Both the position numbers and the translations under genes were made by a program. From Desulfuromonas soudanensis (GTDB lineage: Bacteria > Desulfobacterota > Desulfuromonadia > Desulfuromonadales > WTL), in assembly GCF_001278055.1 (NCBI RefSeq), contig NZ_CP010802.1:62001-126000 (forward strand): a DNA stretch of 64,000 bases. Direction: 5' to 3'. Shown here piece by piece: positions 8,786 through 19,837 of this stretch. Under the pieces are notes generated by a model. It did not search any database. It was not told the origin of the DNA and saw only the letters and a list, made by a program, of their open reading frames with translations. The number at the start of each line of letters is the position of its first letter. The first letter of the stretch is position 1.

Positions 8786-9820
8786 TTGAAATGCCAGATG
8801 CTCAACGCTCCGGGCCAGATCGAGAAACGGGACCTTCCGTCCCCCCGTCCGGGACCGGGGGAGATCGTGGTGCGGATCCGGGTCGCCCTGACCTGCGGCA
8901 CCGACCTCAAGACCTGGCGGCGCGGTCACCCGAAAATCTCCCTCCCTTCCCCCTTCGGTCATGAATTTTCCGGGACCGTTGCCGCCGTCGGCGAGGGAGT
9001 CCGAACCTTTGCTCCCGGAGACGCCGTGATGGCCGTACACTCGGCCCCCTGCGGCGTCTGTTTCTATTGCCGGGCCGGCCAGGAAAATCTCTGTGACACC
9101 CTCATGGAGACCAAGGTTCTGGGGGCCTACGCCGAGGAGATTCTCCTTCCGGCCCACATCGTCGCCCGCAACGTTTATCTCAAACCCGACCATCTCTCCT
9201 TCGAGGAGGCGGCCTTCCTCGAGCCTCTGGCCTGCGTGGTCCACGGCAGCCTGGTCCAGCCCCTGCGGCGCGGCGAGATTCTGCTTATCGTCGGTGCCGG
9301 CGCCATCGGCATCCTTTATCTCCTTCTCGCCCGGGCCCGCGGGGTCGGAAGGATCCTCGTCGCCGGCAAGCGGGGGAGTCGTCTCGACCTGGCCCGTCGC
9401 CTCGGGGCCGACCGCGTGATCGATGTCGAGACGGAGGATCTGCTGGCGGTCGTTGCCGCCGAGACCGAGGGGCGGGGCGCCGATCAGGTCATCGAGTGCA
9501 CCGGGCGCCCGACGGTCTGGGAGGGGACGATGGCCCTGGTGCGCAAGGGGGGAAGGATCCTGCTCTTTGGCGGCTGCCCCTCCGGGACCGAGGTTCGCTT
9601 CGATGCCGGGCGGCTCCATTATGACGAAATCGTCCTTCAGGGGGTCTTCCATTTCACCCCGGCGGCGGTCGCCGAGGCCCGGCAGCTCCTGGTCACCCGG
9701 GCTATCGAGGTCGCCCCCCTGGTCTCCGGGCGCTTCGGCCTCGACGGACTCGAATCGGCCCTTTCCCTCCTCGACCGCGGCGAAGGACTCAAGTACGCCA
9801 TCCTTCCGGAGGGGCGATGA
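8786..9820 (+). CDS. Zinc-dependent medium-chain alcohol dehydrogenase 1
   Basis: A 344-residue medium-chain dehydrogenase/reductase. Visible features: catalytic zinc ligands in TCGTDLK and GHEFSGTV, structural-zinc cysteines in CGVCFYCRAGQENLC, and a GAGAIG nucleotide loop (about residues 170-175) for NAD(P). It probably oxidises a secondary alcohol or polyol; the substrate is unknown. The start is a TTG at 8786, chosen because GAGG sits 7 bases upstream; the first ATG is four codons later. The stop overlaps the next gene in ATGA, so it is translationally coupled as gene one of a three-gene operon with a second dehydrogenase and a cupin. Confidence 0.9.
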   Translation: MKCQMLNAPGQIEKRDLPSPRPGPGEIVVRIRVALTCGTDLKTWRRGHPKISLPSPFGHEFSGTVAAVGEGVRTFAPGDAVMAVHSAPCGVCFYCRAGQENLCDTLMETKVLGAYAEEILLPAHIVARNVYLKPDHLSFEEAAFLEPLACVVHGSLVQPLRRGEILLIVGAGAIGILYLLLARARGVGRILVAGKRGSRLDLARRLGADRVIDVETEDLLAVVAAETEGRGADQVIECTGRPTVWEGTMALVRKGGRILLFGGCPSGTEVRFDAGRLHYDEIVLQGVFHFTPAAVAEARQLLVTRAIEVAPLVSGRFGLDGLESALSLLDRGEGLKYAILPEGR

Positions 9821-10869
9821 AGACCGATCTCCCTTCGACCATGGCGGCGGTGGTGGTTCATTCATTTACCGATATTCGCGTCGAGCAGGTCCCTCTCCCC
9901 CTCCCCGGTCCCCGGGATATTCTCGTCCGGGTCGCCGTCTGCGGCGTCTGCTCCGGCGATGTCATGGACTGGTACATCGAGGCCAAGGCTCCTCTGGTTC
10001 TCGGCCACGAACCGGCCGGGACGGTGGCGGCCATCGGCGCCGAAGTCACCTCCTTTGCCGTCGGCGACCGGGTCTTCATGCACCACCACGCCCCCTGCTT
10101 CGTCTGCGAGCGCTGTCGTCAGGGTCTGTACACCCTCTGTCCCACCTGGAAGCGGAGCCGTCTCGATCCCGGCGGCATGGCCGAATACGTGCGGGTTCCC
10201 GAGATCAACCTCAGCGACACCCTGAAACTTCCCGACCAGGTTTCCTTCGAGGACGCCTCCCTGGTGGAACCGGCCGCCTGCGCGGTGAAGGGGATGGCCA
10301 AAGTCGGCGTCCTTCCCGGGGACACGGTGCTCATCACCGGCCTCGGTGTGATGGGGATGCTCAACATCCAGGTCGCCCGGGCCTTTGGTGCGGCGCGGAT
10401 CATCGCCGCCGACCGGATTCCCTGGCGGCTGCAGAAAGCCCTGGATCTCGGCGCCGACGCCGTCATCGACGTCTCGCGGCAGAGCCTGGCCGAAGGAGTC
10501 TCCCGCCTCACCGGCGGCGCCATGGCCCGGCGCGTCATTGTCGGCCCCGGCACCACGGCGGCGATGGCCGACGGCATCCGCGCCTGCGCTCCCGGCGGCA
10601 CGGTCCTTTTCTTCACCCCCACCCCGCCGGGTATCCTCCTCGAGATCGAGCCCCATTTCCTCTATTTCAACGAGATCACCCTCGCCTCCTCCTACTCCTG
10701 CGGACCCCTCGACACCCGGCAGGCTCTCGACCTCATCGGACGGGGGGTGATTGCCGCCCGGGATCTGGTGACCCACCGCTTCCCCCTGATTGAGGCCGCC
10801 GAGGCCTTCGCCCTCACCGCCCGTGGAGGCGATTCCCTCAAGGCCCTGGTGCTTGTGGAGACGTCATGA
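9817..10869 (+). CDS. Zinc-dependent medium-chain alcohol dehydrogenase 2
   Basis: A 350-residue paralogue of the preceding enzyme but strongly diverged. It has CGVCSGD and GHEPAGTV for the catalytic zinc, CFVCERCRQGLYTLC for structural zinc, and GLGVMG as the nucleotide loop. The C-terminal half is unusual in having a block EPHFLYFNEITLASSYSCG, typical of threonine/sorbitol-dehydrogenase-like members. It overlaps both neighbours by 4 bases (ATGA), so the three genes should be made in fixed ratio. Two non-identical dehydrogenases side by side could form a heteromer or catalyse successive steps on one compound; neither can be decided here. Confidence 0.9.
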   Translation: MKTDLPSTMAAVVVHSFTDIRVEQVPLPLPGPRDILVRVAVCGVCSGDVMDWYIEAKAPLVLGHEPAGTVAAIGAEVTSFAVGDRVFMHHHAPCFVCERCRQGLYTLCPTWKRSRLDPGGMAEYVRVPEINLSDTLKLPDQVSFEDASLVEPAACAVKGMAKVGVLPGDTVLITGLGVMGMLNIQVARAFGAARIIAADRIPWRLQKALDLGADAVIDVSRQSLAEGVSRLTGGAMARRVIVGPGTTAAMADGIRACAPGGTVLFFTPTPPGILLEIEPHFLYFNEITLASSYSCGPLDTRQALDLIGRGVIAARDLVTHRFPLIEAAEAFALTARGGDSLKALVLVETS

Positions 10870-11408
10870 ACGACGAGACCGACAAGGGGATGAGTTGCGA
10901 CTGGATTCCCGGCGGAGAACCGGAAGGGACCGCTACGGCAATCTCGGGCGACGCTCCCGGCAATCGCAGCGTGATCTATCCCTTTGCCGGCGACTTTACC
11001 TGGGCAGGTGTGCCGCAGGAGCGCTACAAGGCCGAGGACGGCACCTGGGCCGCCATTGCCCGGACGGTGCTGATCGGCGCCCGGGGCGAGAGCGCCCTCT
11101 TCGACCTGCGCTATTTCGAGATCGCCCCCGGCGGTCACTCCTCCCTGGAAAAGCACGAACACGAACACGTGGTGATCTGCATCCGCGGCCGCGGCACCCT
11201 CCTCATCGACGGGACGCTGGCCGAGCTCAACTTCCTCGACACCGCCTACCTCGCCCCGAACGATCCGCATCAGCTGTGCAACCCCTTCGACGAGCCCTTC
11301 GGTTTTTTCTGCATCGTCAATCACCACCGCGACCGTCCCCGCCCCCCCGACGAAAAGGAGCTGCGCGCCCTTCTTTCCGGCGCCGCCGCCAGGGGGATCC
11401 GCCCCTGA
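10866..11408 (+). CDS. Cupin-domain protein
   Basis: A 180-residue protein with one cupin beta-barrel (about residues 70-150). Metal-ligand candidates lie in GGHSSLEKHEHEHVV, which supplies several His and Glu, and in NDPHQLCNPF for the last His. Small cupins of this kind may be isomerases, lyases, dioxygenases or sensors. Here it is the last gene of the coupled dehydrogenase operon, so a role in the same sugar or acid conversion is the simplest inference. No signal peptide. A strong hairpin terminator follows at 11511-11537. Confidence 0.85.
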   Translation: MNDETDKGMSCDWIPGGEPEGTATAISGDAPGNRSVIYPFAGDFTWAGVPQERYKAEDGTWAAIARTVLIGARGESALFDLRYFEIAPGGHSSLEKHEHEHVVICIRGRGTLLIDGTLAELNFLDTAYLAPNDPHQLCNPFDEPFGFFCIVNHHRDRPRPPDEKELRALLSGAAARGIRP

Positions 11409-11510
11409 GCGCGGATAGAGATGGGCCTTTGTCCGCCAAGCCGCGGCGGTACATTGACATTCAACGAAAACTCTTACGACCAGGGTAAAAAAAAGAATTC
11501 AAGAAACGGC

Positions 11511-11537
11511 AAAGGCCACCCGAATCGGGTGGCCTTT
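11511..11537. terminator. Bidirectional terminator between cupin and MshEN-REC genes
   Basis: A 13-base perfect inverted repeat, AAAGGCCACCCGA and TCGGGTGGCCTTT around a single A, between two convergent genes. T-rich stretches follow in both directions (moderate). Confidence 0.8.
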
Positions 11538-11569
11538 GCTGTGGGGAGAGAGGTGGTGAAGGCACCGGA

Positions 11570-12421
11570 TCAGTCCTTGGAGGGACAGGTCTCGCCGTAG
11601 GTCATTTTCAGGGCGCGGCGCACCCGGGCGGTGAGTCGCACCGGGTTGATCGGCTTGGCGATAAAGTCGAAAAAGCCTTTGTCGAGGAGGGCGGCCTCGT
11701 CTTCGGCCGAGGTCCTCGCCGACAGGGCGATCACGGGGATACGGGCGGTGGCGGGGTTTTTCTGCAGGGCGTCGAACATCTCGTTGCCATCCATCCGCGG
11801 CATCAGGCTGTCGGTGATGATCAGGTGCGGCAGGTTCTGGGAGGCGCTCTTCAACCCGTCGGCGCCGTTGGTCGCCTCGAGAGTGATGTAGCCGATTTTT
11901 TTCAGGGCGGCGAGGATGGCCGCCCGCACCAACTCGCCGTCTTCCACCACCAGGATCGTCCACCAGTCGCTGTTGCGGGCGGTCTCGGCCTGCAGGTAGT
12001 GTTTGCTCACCGCTTCCTGGATTTCGCTGGGAGTGGTGACGCAGGGGGTGATGTTGAGGCCGGTGCGGAAGGAGAGATTGTCGATCACCTCCATGTCGAG
12101 GGGATTGACCATGGCCAGAAAGAGGGTCTTCCCTTCGAGCTTGAGAGGGAAAATCAAGGACTTCAAGGCCCTTTCGCTGTCGACGAGCTTGAGGAGCTCG
12201 GGGGGAAAGTTGAATTTGGCGAGGTTGTTGGCGGTCTTGTAGCCGAACTGCCGGGCCAGGACGATGGAGATGTCCCGTTCCGAGACGATCTTCATCTCGT
12301 CGAGGACCTGACCGAGCCGTTTGCCGCTCCCCTTCTGCAGGGTGAGGGCGTCGGTGAGCTGGGATTCGCTGATCACCCCGGCATCAACCAGGATCTCGCC
12401 GAAGCGTTTGCGTCGATTCAT
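11570..12421 (-). CDS. MshEN (GspE/PulE N-terminal) domain fused to a receiver domain
   Basis: A 283-residue protein. Residues 1-150 are a MshEN domain, with two consecutive copies of a pattern like RLGxxLxxxxxI...LxxAL..Q (RFGEILVDAGVIS and RLGQVLDEMKIVS), the signature through which MshE-type proteins bind c-di-GMP. Residues 155-275 form a CheY-like receiver: ILVVEDGE, phospho-acceptor Asp in IITDSLMP, and Lys in IAKPINP. The ATPase that normally follows the first domain is absent. It could integrate phosphorylation with c-di-GMP. Convergent with the cupin operon; 78 nt downstream of clpB on the same strand. Confidence 0.88.
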   Translation of the reverse strand: MNRRKRFGEILVDAGVISESQLTDALTLQKGSGKRLGQVLDEMKIVSERDISIVLARQFGYKTANNLAKFNFPPELLKLVDSERALKSLIFPLKLEGKTLFLAMVNPLDMEVIDNLSFRTGLNITPCVTTPSEIQEAVSKHYLQAETARNSDWWTILVVEDGELVRAAILAALKKIGYITLEATNGADGLKSASQNLPHLIITDSLMPRMDGNEMFDALQKNPATARIPVIALSARTSAEDEAALLDKGFFDFIAKPINPVRLTARVRRALKMTYGETCPSKD

Positions 12422-12499
12422 CTGTCAGTACGGCCCTTTCCGGGGGAGTGGGTCATCAAATATAACCACAGCGGGTATCAAAAGGCAAACCCTTTCCTC

Positions 12500-15112
<2,613 letters not shown>

Positions 15113-15144
15113 GATCGATCCTTTGGCTTGGGTGGTTTTGAGTC

Positions 15145-15158
15145 AGCAGTATAACAGG
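15145..15158 (-). promoter_or_regulatory. Possible extended -10 promoter of clpB
   Basis: On the minus strand CCTGTTATACTGCT contains TG-T-TATACT, an extended -10. No convincing -35 is seen. The identical 14-mer occurs at 43783-43796 upstream of the ATPase operon. Confidence 0.4.
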
Positions 15159-15170
15159 AGAAAAGGGTTA

Positions 15171-15479
15171 TTAGTGGACGGTGACCTCGATCTTGCGCGC
15201 CCTGGCGCCGGCGGCTCGCGGCAGGGTGACGGTGAGGAGGCCGTCCTTGAGTTCGGCGGCGATCTCTTCGGCGTCGAGGTGCTCGGGAATCCGGAAGCGT
15301 CGCTGGTAGCCGATGTCGTCGCTTCGCCCTTCGAGGGTGAGTGTTCCACGGTCGAAGGCCAGGTCGAGGGCGTCGCGCTCGACGCCGGGGAGTTCGGCGA
15401 TCAGGGTCAGTCCCGCCTCGGTCTCGTAGATGTCGACGGCGGGGGAGCGCCAGGTCTTCGGGGTTTTGATATCGGTCAT
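15171..15479 (-). CDS. Hsp20/alpha-crystallin small heat-shock protein (short form)
   Basis: A 102-residue protein consisting almost entirely of an alpha-crystallin domain. It binds unfolding proteins without ATP and keeps them available for ClpB/DnaK. The core patterns AELPGVERDALDL and LKDGLLTVTLPRA are clear. The N-terminal extension is only about 12 residues, and the C-terminal I-x-I tail is replaced by KIEVTVH. The start at 15479 has GGAGACAG upstream; an in-frame ATG 48 bases earlier has none. It lies 48 nt after a second Hsp20 gene, so the pair is probably one transcript. Confidence 0.92.
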   Translation of the reverse strand: MTDIKTPKTWRSPAVDIYETEAGLTLIAELPGVERDALDLAFDRGTLTLEGRSDDIGYQRRFRIPEHLDAEEIAAELKDGLLTVTLPRAAGARARKIEVTVH

Positions 15480-15527
15480 GATCTGTCTCCTTTGCGGATA
15501 AGCGGTTGACGGTTTTGGTTCGTGCAC

Positions 15528-15962
15528 TCAGGCCGCCTCGATGGCGATCTTTTTCGGCAGGGCGCTCTGCGCCCGCGGGAGGAGGAGGGTCAGGATGCCG
15601 TTCTTGAAGGAGGCCCGGGCCTTTTCGGTGTCAATTTCCTCGGGAAGGCGCAGGGTGCGCTCGAAGGGTCCCGCCGCCCGCTCCCGGCGATGCCAGACGA
15701 CGTTTTCGGGGTTCGAGATCGAGCGCTCTCCGGCCAGGGTCAGGGTGTCCCGGAGAAGGGTCATCTCCAGGGTGGCCGGATCGACGCCGGGAAGAGCCGC
15801 TTCCACGGCGTATCCCTCGGCGGTTTTCCTCAGGCGGACGGGGGGCGCCACGCCGGCAGAGGGCTCCGGTCGGCAGCGGCGGCCGAGGGCGAGTCCGCGG
15901 AAAATCTGCTCCATGTCACGGCCGACGCTCTCCATCTCCTGCAGCAGGGCGAAACGGGTCAT
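15528..15962 (-). CDS. Hsp20/alpha-crystallin small heat-shock protein (long form)
   Basis: A 144-residue small heat-shock protein. The helical N-terminus (residues 1-40, containing VGRDMEQIFRGLA) is followed by the alpha-crystallin domain with VEAALPGVDPATLEM and FKNGILTLLLPRA. It is first of a tandem Hsp20 pair and upstream of clpB. Dissimilar N-termini suggest the two Hsp20 proteins may co-assemble, as class A/B pairs do in other bacteria; that is inference. The ribosome site AGGAGG precedes the start. A GGAGCC...GGCTCC hairpin at 16012-16029 lies in the leader region. Confidence 0.92.
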   Translation of the reverse strand: MTRFALLQEMESVGRDMEQIFRGLALGRRCRPEPSAGVAPPVRLRKTAEGYAVEAALPGVDPATLEMTLLRDTLTLAGERSISNPENVVWHRRERAAGPFERTLRLPEEIDTEKARASFKNGILTLLLPRAQSALPKKIAIEAA

Positions 15963-16130
15963 GATTTTTGCCTCCTTTACTTATCTATGGGTTGGTGGGA
16001 GTTTGCAGGAGCCGCCTTGGGCTCCGTCTCTGTCCCCAGAGGATTACAACAGGCGTGCCAGAAAAGGATGACAGAAAAAACATGCCAATTTTCGGGAGGT
16101 TGGGAGGCTTTGTGGTTCGCGGGGGGAGGA

Positions 16131-16178
16131 TTGCGACGTCGCAGGGATTGTCGCCTGCGACACCTGCGACGTCGCAGG
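16131..16178. repeat. Cluster of three GCGAC-type palindromes
   Basis: TTGCGACGTCGCAGG (16131-16145), TGTCGC-CT-GCGACA (16149-16162) and the perfect 16-bp palindrome CCTGCGACGTCGCAGG (16163-16178) lie head to tail. The spacing between centres is about 17 bases. The cluster lies between the Hsp20 leader and the YaiI terminator and suits a dimeric regulator site, or a stacked hairpin in RNA. Confidence 0.6.
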
Positions 16179-16204
16179 AAAAAAAAGGGGGGCCGAAATC
16201 GGCC
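16179..16204 (-). terminator. Rho-independent terminator of the YaiI-like gene
   Basis: On the minus strand GGCCGA-TT-TCGGCC is followed by CCCC and eight T residues, 30 bases past the stop codon. Confidence 0.75.
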
Positions 16205-16233
16205 GCCGCAAGGAGGCGGGGAGAGGGTGCCCC

Positions 16234-16680
16234 TCAGCGGTTCTGGGTGAGAAAGCGGTCGAGCTGGTTGGCGAAGGCCTGGCGGTCGCCGGGGGTCAGG
16301 GGGGCGGGGCCCCCCGTTTCGACCCCGGCGCCGCGCAACTCGTCCATCATGTTGCGCAGGGTGAGGCGCTCGTGGATATTGTCGGTGGTGTAGAAATCCC
16401 CCCGGGGGTTGAGGGCGTGGGCGCCGCGGCCGATGACGTCGGCGGCCAGGGGGATGTCGGCAGTGATCACCAGGTCGCCGGGTTCGACCCGCCGGGCGAT
16501 TTCCTGGTCGGCGACGTCGAAGCCGGCCTCGACATGGATGGAGCGGATCAGGGGCGAAGGGGGGGTGCGCAGCGGTTTGTTGGCGACCAGGATCAGGGGG
16601 ATGCCGCGGCGTTCGGCGGCGCGGTAGAGGATATCCTTGATGACCCTGGGGCAGGCGTCGGCGTCGATCCAGATCTGCAT
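16234..16680 (-). CDS. YaiI/YqxD (DUF188) family protein
   Basis: A 148-residue cytoplasmic protein of the PIN-like YaiI/YqxD family; function is unproven, but the fold is that of a metal-dependent nuclease. Family blocks visible: the start [12 protein letters not shown], the central [12 protein letters not shown], and [12 protein letters not shown]. Acidic residues (D6, D8, D-rich ITADIP) could bind a metal. Length is typical. It lies 26 nt downstream of a small membrane protein gene on the same strand and is followed by a good terminator, so it ends this transcript. Confidence 0.92.
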   Translation of the reverse strand: MQIWIDADACPRVIKDILYRAAERRGIPLILVANKPLRTPPSPLIRSIHVEAGFDVADQEIARRVEPGDLVITADIPLAADVIGRGAHALNPRGDFYTTDNIHERLTLRNMMDELRGAGVETGGPAPLTPGDRQAFANQLDRFLTQNR

Positions 16681-16705
16681 CGGTTTTTCCTGTCGGTAGC
16701 AGTTT

Positions 16706-16987
16706 TTAGGAGCTCGGGAGGGAGGCCAGGGTGAGGACGGCGGCGCAGAGGAGCCCGACCAGGGTGATCCAGTAGCCGTAATAGAGCGGGGGGACCGTGC
16801 CGGTCCTGGCGATGCCGAGCTCTTTGTAGGTCTTCAGGTGGCGGTGGACCTGCCAGCGGATTTCGAAAAAGCCGACTTTGACTCCAGAGCGGATCAGTTG
16901 GCGCAGGATCGTTACCGAGATGGCGAAATTGATCAGGCCCAAGGCGACAAAGGTGAGAAAGAGGAGGAGGGGAAGACTGACGGTCAT
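16706..16987 (-). CDS. Small two-helix membrane protein of unknown function
   Basis: A 93-residue inner-membrane protein with hydrophobic helices at about residues 5-28 and 68-88 joined by a basic loop ([17 protein letters not shown]). No family is recognised. The start ATG at 16987 lies 4 bases from the stop of the sigma-54 activator (TAA at 16991 region), so it is probably translated from the same transcript as that regulator and precedes the YaiI gene. Confidence 0.7.
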   Translation of the reverse strand: MTVSLPLLLFLTFVALGLINFAISVTILRQLIRSGVKVGFFEIRWQVHRHLKTYKELGIARTGTVPPLYYGYWITLVGLLCAAVLTLASLPSS

Positions 16988-16990
16988 GGA

Positions 16991-18438
16991 TTAATCCTCC
17001 AGTTGCTCACGGTCGAGACCGAGGCGCGCCAGGGCGCGGTAGAGGGTCGCCCGGTGCACGCCGAGACGGCGGGCGGCGGCGCTGAGGTTCCCCTCGGCGT
17101 CCCGATAGGCATCCCGGATTGCATCGATGTCGAGCTCGGCAGGGCGGGAGAGGCGCCGCTGCCGGGGGAGGATCTCGGCCTCCAGGGTGTCGCTGGGGCC
17201 GGCGGTGAGGAGGCGCTGGTCGGAGGCGAGGGGATAGGGGGGGCCAGGGGGCGCCCCGGTCGGGGGCTCTGCAGGCTCCAGTCGCCGGGGGTGAAATCCT
17301 GCCGCTCGCGGATCCATTCGGAAAAGGCCCGGGCGCCGATGACCGAACCGGCGCTTTCGACGCAGACCCGCTCGAGAACGTTGCGCAGCTCGCGGATGTT
17401 GCCGGGCCACAGGTAGGAGGAGAGTAGGTTCAACGCCTCGGGGGTGAGCCGCTCGACGTTGCGGCCGTAGCGATCGTTGAATCGGGCGAGAAAATGGGTC
17501 ACCAGAAGAGGAATGTCCTCGAGGCGCTGGCGCAGCGGCGGCAGGTGGATGCGCAGCACGCTGAGGCGGTGATAGAGATCGACGCGAAAACGCCGGCTGG
17601 CGACGGCCTCCTCGAGGGGGACGTTGGTGGCGGCGACGATGCGCACGTCGATCCGGATTTCCTTTTCAGCCCCGACCCGCTCGAGGACCCCGGATTCCAG
17701 CACCCGCAGGAGTTTGCTCTGGGTGTGCAGCGGCATGTCGCCGATCTCGTCGAGAAAGAGGGTGCCGCCGTCGGCCCGTTCGAAGCGGCCCCGATGGCTG
17801 GAGACGGCGCCGGTAAAGGCCCCCTTTTCATGGCCGAAGAGTTCTGATTCGAGGAGTTCGTCGGAGATCGCCGAACAGTTCACCGCCACGTAGGGGGCGC
17901 CGCTGCGGGGACCGGCGTCGTGGAGGGCGCGGGCGACCAATTCCTTGCCGGTGCCGGTTTCGCCGGTGATGACCACCGGGGCGGCGGTGGGGGCGTAGAG
18001 AGCGATCTTGCGCAGCACCTCGCGAAGGGCCGGCCCGGAGCCGATGAGGCCGTGGGCGCCTGCCGCCGATGCGGCGGCGGAGGGTGCATAAAAGGTGAAG
18101 GAGACGATCTGTCCGCGATAGTCGGGCGTCAGGCCGCCGGGGTCGACGTCGGCGAGGAGGAGGGTCTTTTCGCTGCCGCCGAGGCGGACGGCAATAGCGC
18201 CCAAGGGAGCGCCCCTTTCGGCGACCTCCCGGGCCAGGTCGACCAGGGGGGGGACGGCTTCGGGAAAGAGGCGAGAAAGCTGGCCTGAGCTTTCTCCGGG
18301 GGCTCTCCCCGTCAGGCGGGAAAGGCGCGGCGAGAGGCGCAGAATCCGCAGACTGCCGCCGGGCTCGACGGCGACGACCAGGTCGGGGGCCGAAACGGGG
18401 AGCTGGGAAGGAGGCAGTTTTTCGACATCAAAGGGCAT
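16991..18438 (-). pseudogene. Sigma-54-dependent activator with an apparent -1 frameshift before its DNA-binding domain
   Basis: Enhancer-binding protein: a PAS-like sensor region (about residues 15-120), then an AAA+ domain with Walker A GETGTGKE, the sigma-54 contact loop GAFTGA and the arginine-finger region WPGNIRELRN. The reading frame from 18438 runs on without a Fis-type helix-turn-helix. The expected one (LSAAARRLGVHRATLYRAL) is encoded one frame away and ends at 16991. A -1 shift at the run of seven C on the coding strand (17243-17237) joins the two exactly. Unshifted, the ORF ends at 16984. It may be an assembly error, a one-base deletion, a phase-variable tract or translational slippage. 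Start 18438 has GGAAG upstream. Confidence 0.8.
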
Positions 18439-18534
18439 GGAGCAGCTTCCGCGGGGGAGGGTTCGAAACGTCCCCAATGTAAACCCTTCCCAGCGCGAGT
18501 GCAACCCCTCGGGGACTGACCCTGTCCTGTCTGG

Positions 18535-19023
18535 TCAAGGATTCGGCCAGGGCATGATCGGCACGGTGCTGATACTGTTTTTCGGACTCCCCTCGATCAC
18601 CCGGTCGCTGTAGGAAACGTAAACCAGCACGTTGCGGGTGCGATCGAAAAAACGAACGACCTGAAGGTGTTTGAAGAGCAGGCTGCGGCGTTCGTCGAAA
18701 ACCGGCTCGCCGTCCTCGATCTCGTCGACAAAACTGATGGGCCCGATCTGCCGGCAGGCGATGCTGGCGTCGCTGGTGTCCTCGGCCAAACCGATGGTTC
18801 CCTTGATCCCGCCGGTCTGCGCCCTGCTGATATGGCAGGCCACCCCCTTGACTTTCGGATCGTCGAATCCATCGACGACGATCTTGTCGTTTGCCCCCAT
18901 TAAGCGAAAGCGGGTACTCACTTCTCCCGTCGTCCCTCGATCCGGGCGGCTGATCAGCCACCACCCTCCGAGGAAAATCAGCAGCAACACGAGGGCGCCA
19001 AGGATCAGTCCTGCACGTTTCAT
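18535..19023 (-). CDS. creA: CreA family protein
   Basis: A 162-residue protein of the CreA family, whose role is not established. Hydrophobic residues 5-27 ([21 protein letters not shown]) form an uncleaved-looking N-terminal anchor or signal. The conserved block [30 protein letters not shown] begins the periplasmic domain, with two Cys (in VACHIS and IACRQIG) that could form a disulfide. Start at 19023 with GGAAGG upstream. It lies between phoU and the sigma-54 activator on the same strand, with about 130 nt to phoU, so membership of the phosphate transcript is possible but unproven. Confidence 0.9.
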   Translation of the reverse strand: MKRAGLILGALVLLLIFLGGWWLISRPDRGTTGEVSTRFRLMGANDKIVVDGFDDPKVKGVACHISRAQTGGIKGTIGLAEDTSDASIACRQIGPISFVDEIEDGEPVFDERRSLLFKHLQVVRFFDRTRNVLVYVSYSDRVIEGSPKNSISTVPIMPWPNP

Positions 19024-19155
19024 GATTTTTTCCTTCCAAAAGGGGTCTATATCCGAGCTCCTTTTCGACCAATAGAGACGACAATCGGCTGTCAAACGAA
19101 CTCGAATCTGCCTTCAACTATACAATTTTTCTCTTCGGCCTGCCCGACGGGCTGG

Positions 19156-19809
19156 CTAAAGAGAGTGACGGACGATGACGCCGTCGATCATGTAGATCAC
19201 GTCTTCGGCGATGTTGGTGGCCAGATCGGCGATCCGCTCGAGGTGGCGGGAGAGGGAGAGGTGCTGGATCAGGGCGTCGAGGGTTTCGGGGCGGGCGAGG
19301 ATCTGCGCTTTGATCAGGCCGTAGTTGGCGCTGTGCATGGCGTCGACCTCGTCGTCGAGGGCGATGACCTGGTGGGCGATCCCCGTGTCGAGCTGCACCA
19401 GGGCGTCGAGGCTCATGTTGAGCATCGTTTCGGCCCGCCGGGCCATCCCGGCGAAGTCGAAGGGGATCTCGACGCGGCTCATCCCCGAAAGGCCGACGGC
19501 GCGCTCGGCGATGTTCACCGCCAGATCGGCGATGCGTTCCAGGTCGTTGTTGATCTTGAGAACGGCGATGATGAAGCGCAGGTCGATAGCGACCGGCTGG
19601 TGCAGGGCGAGGATCTTCAGGCACTCTTCCTCGAGGTCGACCTCCATCTGGTCGACCAGGTCGTCGCTGCCGATGACCTCCTCGGCGAGGGGGACGTCGA
19701 GGGTCTCAATGGAGCGGGCCGCTTTCTGAACGCTCTCCTCGGCGACGGCGGAGAGGGCGAGGATCATCTTTTTGAGGTTGTCGAGTTCACGCTGCATGTG
19801 CTGGGTCAT
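19156..19809 (-). CDS. phoU: PhoU, phosphate-uptake regulator
   Basis: A 217-residue all-helical cytoplasmic protein that restrains Pst uptake and PhoR signalling when phosphate is plentiful. Two PhoU repeats of three helices each carry the metal-binding E/DxxxD patterns, for example NNDLERIADLAVNIAE and RHLERIADLATNIAED. The ATG at 19809 is preferred to the GTG two codons earlier, because AGGAG is then 5 bases away. It is the last gene of the pst cluster, 28 nt after pstB. Confidence 0.96.
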   Translation of the reverse strand: MTQHMQRELDNLKKMILALSAVAEESVQKAARSIETLDVPLAEEVIGSDDLVDQMEVDLEEECLKILALHQPVAIDLRFIIAVLKINNDLERIADLAVNIAERAVGLSGMSRVEIPFDFAGMARRAETMLNMSLDALVQLDTGIAHQVIALDDEVDAMHSANYGLIKAQILARPETLDALIQHLSLSRHLERIADLATNIAEDVIYMIDGVIVRHSL

Positions 19810-19837
19810 ATCCACTCCTGGTGGTCGGATTGCGGGT

